Position numbers and translations under genes: made by a program. From positions 62,001 through 126,000 of the forward strand of contig VENG01000032.1 of the NCBI GenBank assembly GCA_009711705.1: a stretch of 64,000 bases of DNA, written 5' to 3'. Shown piece after piece: positions 52,305 to 60,064 of the stretch (positions are counted from its first letter, which is position 1; each line of letters starts with the position of its first letter). The DNA comes from Bacillota bacterium (GTDB taxonomy: Bacteria; Bacillota; Desulfotomaculia; Desulfotomaculales; VENG01). The notes under the pieces were generated by a model. The model saw only the letters and a list, made by a program, of their open reading frames with translations. It was not told where the DNA came from and ran no database searches.

Positions 52305-52985
52305 ATGATTCAGATGTACAATGTTTCCAAAACATACGAAAATGAAGTTAAAGCTTTGAACGATGTTACCTTGCATATTTCCAAAGGTGAGTTCGCCTTT
52401 TTAGTAGGTTCCAGCGGTGCAGGAAAGAGCACTTTAATTAAATTGATATGCCGGGAAGAATTGCCTACCAGGGGACAAGTTCTTTTCAACGGCAAAAATG
52501 TGGTCCGCTACAAAGGAAAAGAAATTCCTCTGCTGCGGCGCAAAATAGGCATGGTCTTTCAAGATTTTCGCCTGCTGCCCCAAAAAACGGTGTTTGAGAA
52601 TGTGGCTTTTGCCCTGCAGATTGCCGGTGTGGGCAGAAAGGAAATTCGCAGGGCCGTTCCGCCGGTGCTAAAGTTGGTGGGCCTGGAAAACAAGACAGAA
52701 ATGATACCGGCCAAACTGTCCGGCGGTGAGCAGCAAAGGGTAAGCATAGCTAGGGCCATTATTAACAAGCCCTCTTTAATTATAGCGGACGAGCCCACGG
52801 GTAACCTTGACCCGGATACTTCCTGGGATATAATTAAACTTTTTTCGGATATAAACCGGAGGGGAACTACCGTATTGGTGGCTACCCATGCCTGGGATAT
52901 TGTGGATGCCATGAAACGACGGGTAATTACCCTTGCGGGAGGGCGTTTGGTGAAACAAGGGGAAAGGGGGGCAAAGGCCCTTTGA
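52305..52985 (+). CDS. ftsE: Cell division ATP-binding protein FtsE
   Basis: The ATPase of the FtsEX complex, which transmits conformational change to a peptidoglycan-hydrolase activator. 226 residues: MIQMYNVSKTYEN, Walker A VGSSGAGKST, Q-loop VFQDFRLLP, ABC signature LSGGEQQRVSIARA, Walker B LIIADEPTGNLD and the switch His (ATHAWDIV). The ATG with AGGTGG eight bases upstream is preferred over a GTG overlapping that site. The stop overlaps the ftsX start. Confidence 0.97.
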   Translation: MIQMYNVSKTYENEVKALNDVTLHISKGEFAFLVGSSGAGKSTLIKLICREELPTRGQVLFNGKNVVRYKGKEIPLLRRKIGMVFQDFRLLPQKTVFENVAFALQIAGVGRKEIRRAVPPVLKLVGLENKTEMIPAKLSGGEQQRVSIARAIINKPSLIIADEPTGNLDPDTSWDIIKLFSDINRRGTTVLVATHAWDIVDAMKRRVITLAGGRLVKQGERGAKAL

Positions 52986-53869
52986 GTCTCAACAATATTT
53001 CCTATTACTGGGTAGAGGCCTTTAAATCCCTATACCGAAACAGTTGGCTTTCCCTGGCTGCAGTGGGTACTATTATAATCTCCCTGTTTATTTTGGGTAG
53101 CTCAGTGTTGCTGGTGCTTAATGTAAATCATTTGGCGGACCGGGTGGAGTCCGGCGTTGAAATAAGTGTTTTTGTGCAAGAAAGTGTCTCCGGGGAGGAA
53201 CTGGTAGATCTTGGAGAGCAGATAAAATTTTTGGGCGGGGTGGAGAGCGTAAATTACATATCCCGTGAGCGTGCCCTGGAAGAAATGAAAGAAAGTTTCG
53301 GAGACAGGCAAGATGCTCTGGCTGGGTTGGACGAAGAAAATACTCTCCCCGATTCATACCGAGTGAAGGCCCTTTCCACTGATTTGGTGCCATCTGTGGC
53401 TGAAAAGATCGAAGACCTGCACGGTGTGGATGGTGTACGCTATGGCCATGGAGTGGTGGAAAAACTTTTGGTTCTGTCTCAGTGGGTGCGTACCATGGGT
53501 CTGGCCATCGTGGTTCTCCTGGGAGTAGCCGCTGTATTTCTTATTGCCACTACCATCCGGTTATCCGTATATGCCCGTCGGCAGGAAATAGGCATCATGA
53601 GGATACTGGGGGCCACCAACTGGTTTATACGTATGCCCTTTATGTTGGAGGGGATGTTGTTAGGTTTGTTGGGAGGACTGGTTACCTCAGGTGTCATTTA
53701 TTTAGGCTATAGCACCCTGGTGCTGAGGGTAAATGCAACTTTGTCGTTTATACAGTTAATTAGTCAGCCACAAATAATATATTATAACTTGCTGGGCATT
53801 ACGGCGCTGGGTTTGTTGCTGGGCATCTTGGGAAGCGCCATATCGGTGAGGAAATTTCTTAAAATCTGA
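52982..53869 (+). CDS. ftsX: Cell division protein FtsX
   Basis: The membrane subunit of FtsEX: 295 residues, one helix at about 21-45, an extracytoplasmic loop (about 46-165) with the family EISVFVQE and VNYISRERALEEM, then three helices from about 170 to 285 with RRQEIGIMRILGATNWFIR between them. TTG is the start in the TTGA overlap with ftsE, so the two are translationally coupled. The M23 protein encoded next is its probable partner. Confidence 0.96.
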   Translation: MSLNNISYYWVEAFKSLYRNSWLSLAAVGTIIISLFILGSSVLLVLNVNHLADRVESGVEISVFVQESVSGEELVDLGEQIKFLGGVESVNYISRERALEEMKESFGDRQDALAGLDEENTLPDSYRVKALSTDLVPSVAEKIEDLHGVDGVRYGHGVVEKLLVLSQWVRTMGLAIVVLLGVAAVFLIATTIRLSVYARRQEIGIMRILGATNWFIRMPFMLEGMLLGLLGGLVTSGVIYLGYSTLVLRVNATLSFIQLISQPQIIYYNLLGITALGLLLGILGSAISVRKFLKI

Positions 53870-53889
53870 CGTTTTGGGGGGATATGTAG

Positions 53890-55020
53890 GTGGGTTCCGG
53901 TTTGACGAAAAGAGTCTTTGTACTGTCGCTTGCTCTTTGTTTAGCTGGTGGGGGCCTTGGGGTTGCATACGGTGACGACCTGGATCAATTGTTACAGCAA
54001 AAACGTGTACAGTTGGAACAAAAAAGGCAGGACCTGCAGGAACAAAAACAAACTGTAACTAGTTACACATCCCAGGTAGTGGCCCTTAATGCCAATATAA
54101 ATCAAAAAAGGCAGCAAATACAAGAACTTAGTTCCAGAATGGACACGGCCTTAGTTGCCCTTCGCTCTACGGAAACCGAGCTGGAAGAAGCAATAACTGA
54201 GCTTAATGAAAAGGATAAAATGCTGCGGGAGAGGGTGCGGGCCATGTACGAGAGTGGCCCGGTAAGCTATATGGAGGTACTGCTGGCCTCCGAGGATTTC
54301 AGTGATTTTGTTAATCGCTATGAAATGCTCAAATGGGTGGTAGCCCAGGATTCTGAGCTTATCAAAGAATGCCAGGAACAAAGAAAAGGACTGGAGCAAA
54401 AAAAGAAAGGCTTAGAAGAACAGCGTGACGCTATAGCCTCTTTAATCGAGCGGCAGGACCGGGCCAGAAAGGAATTGGCTGACCGTAACGCGGCCAAGCG
54501 TACCCTTTTAGCCTCAGCCGAGGAAAATCTTACCCGCTACCAGGCCGAAGTGCGCCGTTTAGAGGCAGAAGAAGAGCAAATAGTGCAATCCATAGCCCGG
54601 AGAAACAGTGACGGGAGTATGCCGCGCGTATCGGGTGACTTTCAATGGCCTACCCCCGGGTATGCTAATATTACTTCTCCCTTTGGCTACCGTATACACC
54701 CTATTTTAAAAACAAGAAAACTGCATACCGGAATGGATATTGCTGTCCCCTGGGGAGTGAACGTACTTGCAGCCCAGAGCGGCAAGGTGATTAGTGTTAC
54801 CACTATGACGGGCTACGGAAAAGTAGTTATGCTTGAGCACGGTGATAATCTTACTACATTGTATGCCCATCTTTCGTCGCAGTTGGTCAGTAATGACCAG
54901 TGGGTAACAGCCGGTCAGGCCATAGGCAAGATCGGAAGTACCGGATGGTCAACCGGGCCTCACTTGCACTTCGAAGTACGTGAGAACGGTAATGCGGTAA
55001 ATCCCCGTAACTATATTTAA
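53890..55020 (+). CDS. Coiled-coil M23/LytM peptidoglycan hydrolase or activator (EnvC-like)
   Basis: 376 residues: signal peptide (about 1-26), two long coiled-coil segments (about 28-125 and 155-240, rich in Gln, Lys and Glu) and a C-terminal LytM domain with GYRIHPI, LHTGMDIAVPWG and HLHFEV. The zinc ligands (H-x3-D and HxH) are intact, so unlike E. coli EnvC this protein may cut cross-links itself. In Firmicutes FtsEX controls such coiled-coil hydrolases, and the position 20 bases after ftsX supports this. GTG is the start. A terminator follows directly. Confidence 0.94.
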   Translation: MGSGLTKRVFVLSLALCLAGGGLGVAYGDDLDQLLQQKRVQLEQKRQDLQEQKQTVTSYTSQVVALNANINQKRQQIQELSSRMDTALVALRSTETELEEAITELNEKDKMLRERVRAMYESGPVSYMEVLLASEDFSDFVNRYEMLKWVVAQDSELIKECQEQRKGLEQKKKGLEEQRDAIASLIERQDRARKELADRNAAKRTLLASAEENLTRYQAEVRRLEAEEEQIVQSIARRNSDGSMPRVSGDFQWPTPGYANITSPFGYRIHPILKTRKLHTGMDIAVPWGVNVLAAQSGKVISVTTMTGYGKVVMLEHGDNLTTLYAHLSSQLVSNDQWVTAGQAIGKIGSTGWSTGPHLHFEVRENGNAVNPRNYI

Positions 55021-55045
55021 ATCCCGCCGGGAGCGGGATTTTTTG
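55021..55045 (+). terminator. Terminator after the ftsEX-M23 operon
   Basis: ATCCCGC, loop CGGGA, GCGGGAT followed by TTTTTG immediately after the stop codon. Confidence 0.9.
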
Positions 55046-55139
55046 TTCTACGTTTTTTAATTGTAATTTATGGTATATTAAAGTAGTATAATAAGCGTAT
55101 GCAGGTTAAACAGAAGATTGGCAGGTGTTAAAACACAGA

Positions 55140-56285
55140 ATGAGAAATCCTTACGGAAGGCAGCGTGGATTTGCAAAGGGAGCTATCTCTATACTGGCCG
55201 TTTTGTTGTTTGCCGGTATTTTCTTTGCCGGGGGAGTAATAGCCAGCAATTACAAACATGCGGGTAATTTGATCAAAGTATATTCCCTGGTTAAGTCGCA
55301 ATACCTGAAAGAGGTCAATACAACAAAACTGGTGGATGGGGCTATAGGGGGTATGGTGGAGTCACTCGATGACCCTTATTCAGCTTATTTGGATGCGGAA
55401 ACTTATGCCCATTTACAGGAGCAGATTCGAGGTACCTTTGGCGGGCTGGGCATCTTAGTGGGCATGACGGAGGATTATCTTACCGTGGTACGATCCTTTG
55501 AGGGCACACCCGCTGCTGAGGAAGGAATAGAGCCCGGTGACAAAATACAGTCTATAGACGGTAAAAATGCCCGGGGAATGGACCTGGAAACGGCGGTAGG
55601 GGTTATGCGTGGTCCCGTGGGGACCGAGATTGAACTTACCCTGATTAGAGACGGTAGGGAATCGCCTTTGCATGTAACTCTTACCCGCGAGGAAATAATT
55701 GTGCCCACCGTGGTGGGAAGCATGGTGGAGGGGACAAAAGTAGCTCATGTGGCTATCGCCCAGTTTAATGAAAAGACTCCTGGGGAATTGGAATCTGCCC
55801 TTAAGAAAGTAAAGAAAGAGGGAATGAGGGCGCTAATTTTGGATTTACGTAATAACCCGGGCGGAGAATTGATTGCGGCCAAGGAAGTGGCTGATAAATT
55901 AATTCCCGAGGGGCCGGTGGTTACGGTAGATTACCGGGCCGGTAAAGATCATACCTATGAAGCTGATGGCCGGTATTTGGATATTCCGCTGGTGGTGTTG
56001 GTGAATGGAAACAGTGCCAGTGCATCGGAAATAGTAGCCGGGGCGGTTAAAGATACAGAGGTGGGTAAGCTGCTCGGCACCACTACCTTTGGTAAGGGAA
56101 TTGTGCAAACGGTATTTCCGCTGGATAATGGAGCGGCCTTAAAGCTTACCACGGCCCGCTATCTCACGCCGGATGGCCATAACATTCACGGAAAAGGGAT
56201 AACCCCGGATATAACTGTGCCTGAGGAGCCTGGAAACAGGGAAGATGTACAGCTCAAAAAAGCGGTGGAATTGCTTAAAAAATAG
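55140..56285 (+). CDS. C-terminal processing protease (S41, Ctp family)
   Basis: About 381 residues. A signal anchor (about 15-38) precedes the cap region with SLDDPYSAYLD, a PDZ domain (about 90-160, GTFGGLGILVG and GDKIQSIDG) and the S41 catalytic core with FNEKTPGELESAL, LDLRNNPGGEL, the catalytic Ser in GNSASASEIVAGA and the Lys in TTFGKGIVQ. CtpA/CtpB proteases trim extracytoplasmic proteins; Bacillus CtpB, in the same gene neighbourhood, activates a sporulation signal. The start is ATG 12 bases after AGGTG, or the in-frame GTG five codons earlier. Confidence 0.96.
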   Translation: MRNPYGRQRGFAKGAISILAVLLFAGIFFAGGVIASNYKHAGNLIKVYSLVKSQYLKEVNTTKLVDGAIGGMVESLDDPYSAYLDAETYAHLQEQIRGTFGGLGILVGMTEDYLTVVRSFEGTPAAEEGIEPGDKIQSIDGKNARGMDLETAVGVMRGPVGTEIELTLIRDGRESPLHVTLTREEIIVPTVVGSMVEGTKVAHVAIAQFNEKTPGELESALKKVKKEGMRALILDLRNNPGGELIAAKEVADKLIPEGPVVTVDYRAGKDHTYEADGRYLDIPLVVLVNGNSASASEIVAGAVKDTEVGKLLGTTTFGKGIVQTVFPLDNGAALKLTTARYLTPDGHNIHGKGITPDITVPEEPGNREDVQLKKAVELLKK

Positions 56286-56324
56286 CAAACCAATTTCCCT
56301 TTCCATGTATTTAGGAGTGAAAAA

Positions 56325-57578
56325 GTGTTTCCTTTTAGCCAGGTAATGCCGGTCATACTACTCAAAATGCTGACCATGTTTGTTCACCCCATTTTTTGGC
56401 TGGTGGTGGGCTTGGTGGGGTTGCAATATAAGCGTATGGCATCCGTTAAAGAGAATATGCTCGGTATTTCGGCCGGGGGAGGCGTCTGGCGTGATGTAGC
56501 AGTGGCCACAGTATTTGGCCTGGCCGGGGGTGTCCTGGGCAGCGTGCTCATGGTGGTCATAGGGCTAACCCTTACGGAGTCCGGCTTAATGTACCTGTGG
56601 CCCGTGGCCATATTGCTAATGCTGATTAACGCCCGCTTTTTGTGCTTTGCCTATGCCGGGGGAATACTGGCGCTGGGCAAGCTGCTCTTTGGTTTTCCGC
56701 CGGTGAATATCCCACAGGTGCTGGCCCTGGTGGCCATTTTGCACATGGTGGAAAGCCTTCTTATTTTGTTTAGCGGCCATCTGGGTGCGGTTCCTGCGTA
56801 TTTTAAGGATCGCAGGGGGAAAGTAGTAGGCGGTTTTACTCTACAAAAATTTTGGCCCATACCCATTGTCGCTCTGGCCATAATGGGGGCGAGTGGTGCT
56901 GCCGGGCAAGGAATACAGATGCCCGAGTGGTGGCCTCTTTTAAAGCCCGGGGTGGAAGGTGACCCGGATACCCTTGTGTATGCGATGATTGCTGTTGTAG
57001 CCGGGCTGGGGTACGGCGATTTGGCCATTGCCAGGAACCCGCGGGAAAAGAGCAAGCTTTCTGCGGTTTTTCTGGCTGTGTACAGCATAATATTACTCTT
57101 TTTAGCGGTGGCAGCAGATAACTCGGCATTTGTGGCGCTGGTGGCGGCACTGTTTTCTCCGCTGGGACATGAGGCAGTAATTTACTTGGGGCGCAAATTG
57201 GAATTTACCCAGGAACCCCTGTATGCTCCACACCCGGAAGGACTGCGGGTGCTGGATGTGGTGCCCGGTACCCAGGCCTGGCGCGCAGGGATACGTTCCG
57301 GTGATGTATTGGTTGCTGTTAACAACATACCGGTGCAAACCCGAAGCCAGTTTGAATACGCTTTAGGTTTTTGGACGGGCATGGTGGAATTGGGCTATAT
57401 AAGTGAACAGCAAGGTGCCTATAAGAGAGAATTGGTGCCTCCCCCTACCCCGGGACAGCCGTTTGGCCTTTTGCCTATCCCGGAAGGGCATGAAAGTAAC
57501 TACCTGCCGTTGGAAACAGCAGGCCCCTTGGGCCGGTGGTGGGGTGAGTTTTGGCAAAGGATAGCTGGAGAGAAATAG
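56325..57578 (+). CDS. Multi-pass membrane PDZ protein (MinJ-like)
   Basis: 417 residues with about eight hydrophobic helices (residues 5-275) and a C-terminal PDZ domain (about 295-375) with EGLRVLDVVPGTQAWRAG and RSGDVLVAVNNIPVQTRSQF. The architecture and the order ftsE-ftsX-...-ctp-(this gene)-uvrB-uvrA match the Bacillus locus where minJ, the topological determinant linking MinD to DivIVA, follows ctpB. The family assignment is therefore inferred from layout as well as domains, and division-site function is not proven. GTG is the start; the gene follows ctp by 39 bases. Confidence 0.85.
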   Translation: MFPFSQVMPVILLKMLTMFVHPIFWLVVGLVGLQYKRMASVKENMLGISAGGGVWRDVAVATVFGLAGGVLGSVLMVVIGLTLTESGLMYLWPVAILLMLINARFLCFAYAGGILALGKLLFGFPPVNIPQVLALVAILHMVESLLILFSGHLGAVPAYFKDRRGKVVGGFTLQKFWPIPIVALAIMGASGAAGQGIQMPEWWPLLKPGVEGDPDTLVYAMIAVVAGLGYGDLAIARNPREKSKLSAVFLAVYSIILLFLAVAADNSAFVALVAALFSPLGHEAVIYLGRKLEFTQEPLYAPHPEGLRVLDVVPGTQAWRAGIRSGDVLVAVNNIPVQTRSQFEYALGFWTGMVELGYISEQQGAYKRELVPPPTPGQPFGLLPIPEGHESNYLPLETAGPLGRWWGEFWQRIAGEK

Positions 57579-57590
57579 GCAAAATTGCCG

Positions 57591-57620
57591 TTGACAGGTG
57601 GGAAATTATAAGGCTATAAT
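57591..57620 (+). promoter_or_regulatory. Strong promoter upstream of cooT
   Basis: TTGACA and TATAAT, both consensus, separated by 18 bases. Predicted transcription start near 57627, about 130 bases before the coding sequence. Confidence 0.85.
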
Positions 57621-57626
57621 CAGGTA

Positions 57627-57718
57627 AAGGAATCACGAAGGTTCCATTATCTCACCATTAAAAAGGGGCCACGGAGGTCCGTCCGTGAGGGCGTGTACAT
57701 CCCTGGGCTTTTTTTGCT
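57627..57718 (+). ncRNA. Candidate structured leader RNA or small RNA before cooT
   Basis: Between the consensus promoter and a T7 run lie two hairpins with similar loops: GGAATC-ACGAA-GGTTCC (57629-57645) and GGGCC-ACGGA-GGTCC (57666-57680). The second can refold into CACGGA-GGTCCG-TCCGTG (57670-57687), which excludes the first form. AGGG/CCCT and GGGC lie just before the T-run. Alternative pairing plus a terminator is typical of an attenuation leader. ACGR-loop pairs recall the guanidine-II (mini-ykkC) riboswitch, but the loops here have five bases and the downstream gene is not a guanidine carrier. Confidence 0.5.
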
Positions 57719-57757
57719 TTAAGAGGTTGTTTTTTAACCGGGAGGTGAATGCAAGGT

Positions 57758-57949
57758 ATGTGTGAAGCTAATGCATATATCCGTCAAGATGGAAAAGAGG
57801 AACTCCTTTTAGAAATGGTTGACCGTGTTACGCCGCATGAAGACGGTATAATGCTGGAAGACATTTTCGGGCGCCGTAAAATTGTTAAGGCTAAGATCGC
57901 GGAATTAGCCCTGGTGGACCACAGGATAGTATTAGAGACGGAAGATTAA
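57758..57949 (+). CDS. CooT-family nickel-binding protein
   Basis: A 63-residue protein beginning MCEANAYI, followed by LEMVDRVTPHEDGIMLEDIFGRRKIVKAKIAELALVDHRIVLE (seen in order, not as one motif). CooT binds Ni(II) through the N-terminal Cys2 and helps nickel insertion into carbon monoxide dehydrogenase in Rhodospirillum. The ATG ten bases after GGAGGTG gives the family N-terminus; an ATG three codons earlier would be too close to the site and would displace Cys2. No CO dehydrogenase or hydrogenase maturation genes are nearby. A bidirectional terminator follows. Confidence 0.88.
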   Translation: MCEANAYIRQDGKEELLLEMVDRVTPHEDGIMLEDIFGRRKIVKAKIAELALVDHRIVLETED

Positions 57950-57962
57950 TTAATTGAATATC

Positions 57963-57993
57963 AATACCTGCCGTGATAGGCAGGTATTTTTTT
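57963..57993. terminator. Bidirectional terminator between cooT and the DUF2508 gene
   Basis: AATACCTGCC, loop GTGATA, GGCAGGTATT flanked by a T-run on the right, between convergent genes. Confidence 0.88.
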
Positions 57994-58006
57994 AGTCTCA
58001 TGTCCA

Positions 58007-58300
58007 TTATTCAGCCTGCTTATCTTGTTCTGCGGTATTAATCATCCACGCTGTAAGCCCAGCTTCCCGGGCTTTTAATAACAGACCGGTAAAACGTTTT
58101 TCTTTGGCGTTTAAGTTGTGGACGGCATAATCAATCATTTCTCTATCGGCATAATCAAGGGCGATCCTGGCCTGTTTCCATTCCCGCAGCGCTTCCTCTG
58201 CCTCGCCTACAATGCCTGTGGGTTTTTGCCTGCAAGGGGTAAGCCAGTCCAAGAAAATGCTTAAAAGACGGTTTATAAAACGCAAAAAATTATTACACAT
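58007..58300 (-). CDS. DUF2508 (YaaL-like) family protein
   Basis: A 97-residue, mostly helical protein with an N-terminal amphipathic stretch (MCNNFLRFINRLLSIFLDWL), then EALREWKQARIALDYADREMIDYAVHNL and AKEKRFTGLLLKAREAG, the pattern of DUF2508/YaaL proteins of Firmicutes (in Bacillus next to bofA). Function is unknown. ATG with GGAGGTGG six bases upstream is clear; the longest open frame extends 71 codons further but has no site and crosses the promoter of the divergent gene. Confidence 0.85.
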   Translation of the reverse strand: MCNNFLRFINRLLSIFLDWLTPCRQKPTGIVGEAEEALREWKQARIALDYADREMIDYAVHNLNAKEKRFTGLLLKAREAGLTAWMINTAEQDKQAE

Positions 58301-58407
58301 GATTCCACCTCCGTGATTATATTTATGCCTGGGGACAGGCATTAAGAAGGGGGAAAAATACCATACTATGAGGAAAGAACGGGTTTTCTTATACGGAGGT
58401 GTATTTA

Positions 58408-59850
58408 GTGCGCCGGTACTATTGGGCGATAATTTTTTGGGGTTTATGCTATATCCTTGCCGTGTCCGGGTGCGGCGGGGGAGGGCAAAAGAAACCTGTG
58501 CCGTCACCGACAAAAATTGCAGTGAGTCTGGCTGACCTGAACAGGGACGGTAACAAGACTATTCAAAAGGTAATGAAAGAGCGCCAGAAAAAAGAGCAGC
58601 TGGACATTACTTTTATGGATGCCAAAAATGACCCGGCGGAGCAGGAAAAACATATTGACAAGATGGTTCAAGAAAAGGTAAAGGCGGCGGTGATACAGTT
58701 CATTGACCCGTTGGCGGCCCCACGGCTGGTGCAGAAGTTGAAAAAGGAAAATATAAAAGTTGTATGTCTGGAGAATCTGCCCATAAATACACCGGTGGAC
58801 GGGTTTATAGCTTCTGACCACGGCCGCAGCGGGGAACTGCAAGTTCGTTTTCTACAAGAGGCAATGAAAATGGCAGCTATGGGTGCTGGTGGGCAGGGCG
58901 GCCAGGGTGGGCAACAACAGGGAGGACAGCAAGGTGGCGGTCAACAGCAACCGGCTCAAACTACCCAGGCTGTCGATCCCGCTGTGGCTTTCCAGATTCC
59001 CAGTACGCGACCTTTGAATGTGTTGATTTTACAAGGCGATAAACGGGATCAAATGGCCCGGGAAATAACCGCGCAGAATATAGAAGGAATTGAGGCCGAT
59101 CCAAATTTAAAGCTATTAAAGGTTCAGGACCACCCCCGCTGGGACCCTTCTTTAGCTACGGCCACTCTTTCTGAGCTTATGGCTGCGGGGCAGCAGCCTG
59201 ATGTGGTACTGGCCAATGACAGCGCCCTGGCCATGGCGGCGGTAGAATTTTTTAAACAGGCCGGAATGGATAAACGTATCATTACTGTGGGAGTGGGGGC
59301 GGATGAAAAATCCTCCATGGCCATAGTGGCAGGCGAGCATGAAGCTGAAATTGATCCTGAGCCCGAAATGCTGGGGAATTATACCCTTGACGCGGCAAGT
59401 GATCTGGCCCAAAAAGGAAGCTGGGAATATAGTCGCAAGGTTTATAATGGCGATTATGATATTCCGGCTAAAATTGTCCCCGTTCGCCTGATTGGAAAGA
59501 ATAATATTTACCTTCTACAGGAGCGCTGGAAGAAAATCGAAAAGCAGATGAAAGAACAACAACAGCAGGCCGGTGGTGGCCAACAGGGGCAGCAAGGTGG
59601 CGGACAGCAACAGCAACAAGGCAGTAGTCAGCAGGGCCAAAAGCAGGGTTCTCAGCAAGGACAACAAGGACAACAAGGACAAGGGCAACAGGGTCAGGGT
59701 GGGACAACACTTAAAATAACAACTGAAGAAGGTAAGACCATGGAAGTAAAGATAGACGGGAGTATAAAGAAAATTGAAAGCAGCGAGGAAGGCGGTAAAC
59801 AGCAGGGAGGTAAGCAGCAAGGCGGTCAGGGTGGCGGAGGCGGAAGTTAA
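58408..59850 (+). CDS. Substrate-binding lipoprotein with Gln/Gly-rich segments (periplasmic binding protein type 1)
   Basis: About 480 residues. A signal peptide with lipobox AVSGC is followed by two lobes of a ribose-binding-protein-like fold: IAVSLADLNRDGNKTIQ, ITFMDAKNDPAEQEKHID and AAVIQFIDPLAAP in the first; RPLNVLILQGDKRDQMARE, PDVVLANDSALAMAAVEFF and MLGNYTLDAASDLAQKG in the second. Two low-complexity parts made of Gln and Gly interrupt it: an insert at about 160-190 and a tail at about 380-480. No ABC permease or ATPase gene is adjacent, so it may bind a signal rather than feed a transporter. GTG with CGGAGGTG is used. Confidence 0.85.
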   Translation: MRRYYWAIIFWGLCYILAVSGCGGGGQKKPVPSPTKIAVSLADLNRDGNKTIQKVMKERQKKEQLDITFMDAKNDPAEQEKHIDKMVQEKVKAAVIQFIDPLAAPRLVQKLKKENIKVVCLENLPINTPVDGFIASDHGRSGELQVRFLQEAMKMAAMGAGGQGGQGGQQQGGQQGGGQQQPAQTTQAVDPAVAFQIPSTRPLNVLILQGDKRDQMAREITAQNIEGIEADPNLKLLKVQDHPRWDPSLATATLSELMAAGQQPDVVLANDSALAMAAVEFFKQAGMDKRIITVGVGADEKSSMAIVAGEHEAEIDPEPEMLGNYTLDAASDLAQKGSWEYSRKVYNGDYDIPAKIVPVRLIGKNNIYLLQERWKKIEKQMKEQQQQAGGGQQGQQGGGQQQQQGSSQQGQKQGSQQGQQGQQGQGQQGQGGTTLKITTEEGKTMEVKIDGSIKKIESSEEGGKQQGGKQQGGQGGGGGS

Positions 59851-59891
59851 AATGCAACCACCTAAATTCTAGTATGAATTTATCAACACCG

Positions 59892-59919
59892 AAAAAAACT
59901 GTCTGCGGACAGTTTTTTT
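59892..59919 (+). terminator. Terminator after the binding-protein gene
   Basis: AAAAAACTGTC, loop TGCG, GACAGTTTTTTT. Confidence 0.92.
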
Positions 59920-59967
59920 CTGCATTTTTATAATACAAAACGGAAGGATTTAGCTGCAAATCATGGA

Positions 59968-59997
59968 AAGGTTGAACCTTTACGAATGTGTTATAAT
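59968..59997 (+). promoter_or_regulatory. Possible uvrB promoter with overlapping palindrome
   Basis: TATAAT at 59992-59997 is a good -10. Upstream lies the perfect inverted repeat AAAGGTT-G-AACCTTT (59968-59982), a possible operator covering the -35 region. TTGAAC within it is only 14 bases from the -10. Confidence 0.45.
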
Positions 59998-60019
59998 ATT
60001 GATGTCAGTTTCTGTAATC

Positions 60020-60044
60020 AAAAAGGGGGACTGTCCCCCTTTTG
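60020..60044 (+). terminator. Terminator-like hairpin in the uvrB leader
   Basis: An A-run, GGGGGACTGTCCCCC and TTTTG lie between the putative -10 and the uvrB start. Nearly identical to the hairpin at 15876-15905. Confidence 0.75.
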
Positions 60045-60064
60045 TTAGTTAGAAGGTGGTATTG

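Noticed and set aside
58301..58513. Longer N-terminus for the DUF2508 protein
   Set aside because: The extra 71 codons have no ribosome site, no family similarity and overlap the upstream region of the divergent lipoprotein gene.
59968..60000. LexA/SOS box upstream of uvrB
   Set aside because: Neither CGAACN4GTTCG nor a close variant is present; the palindrome AAAGGTTGAACCTTT does not match it.
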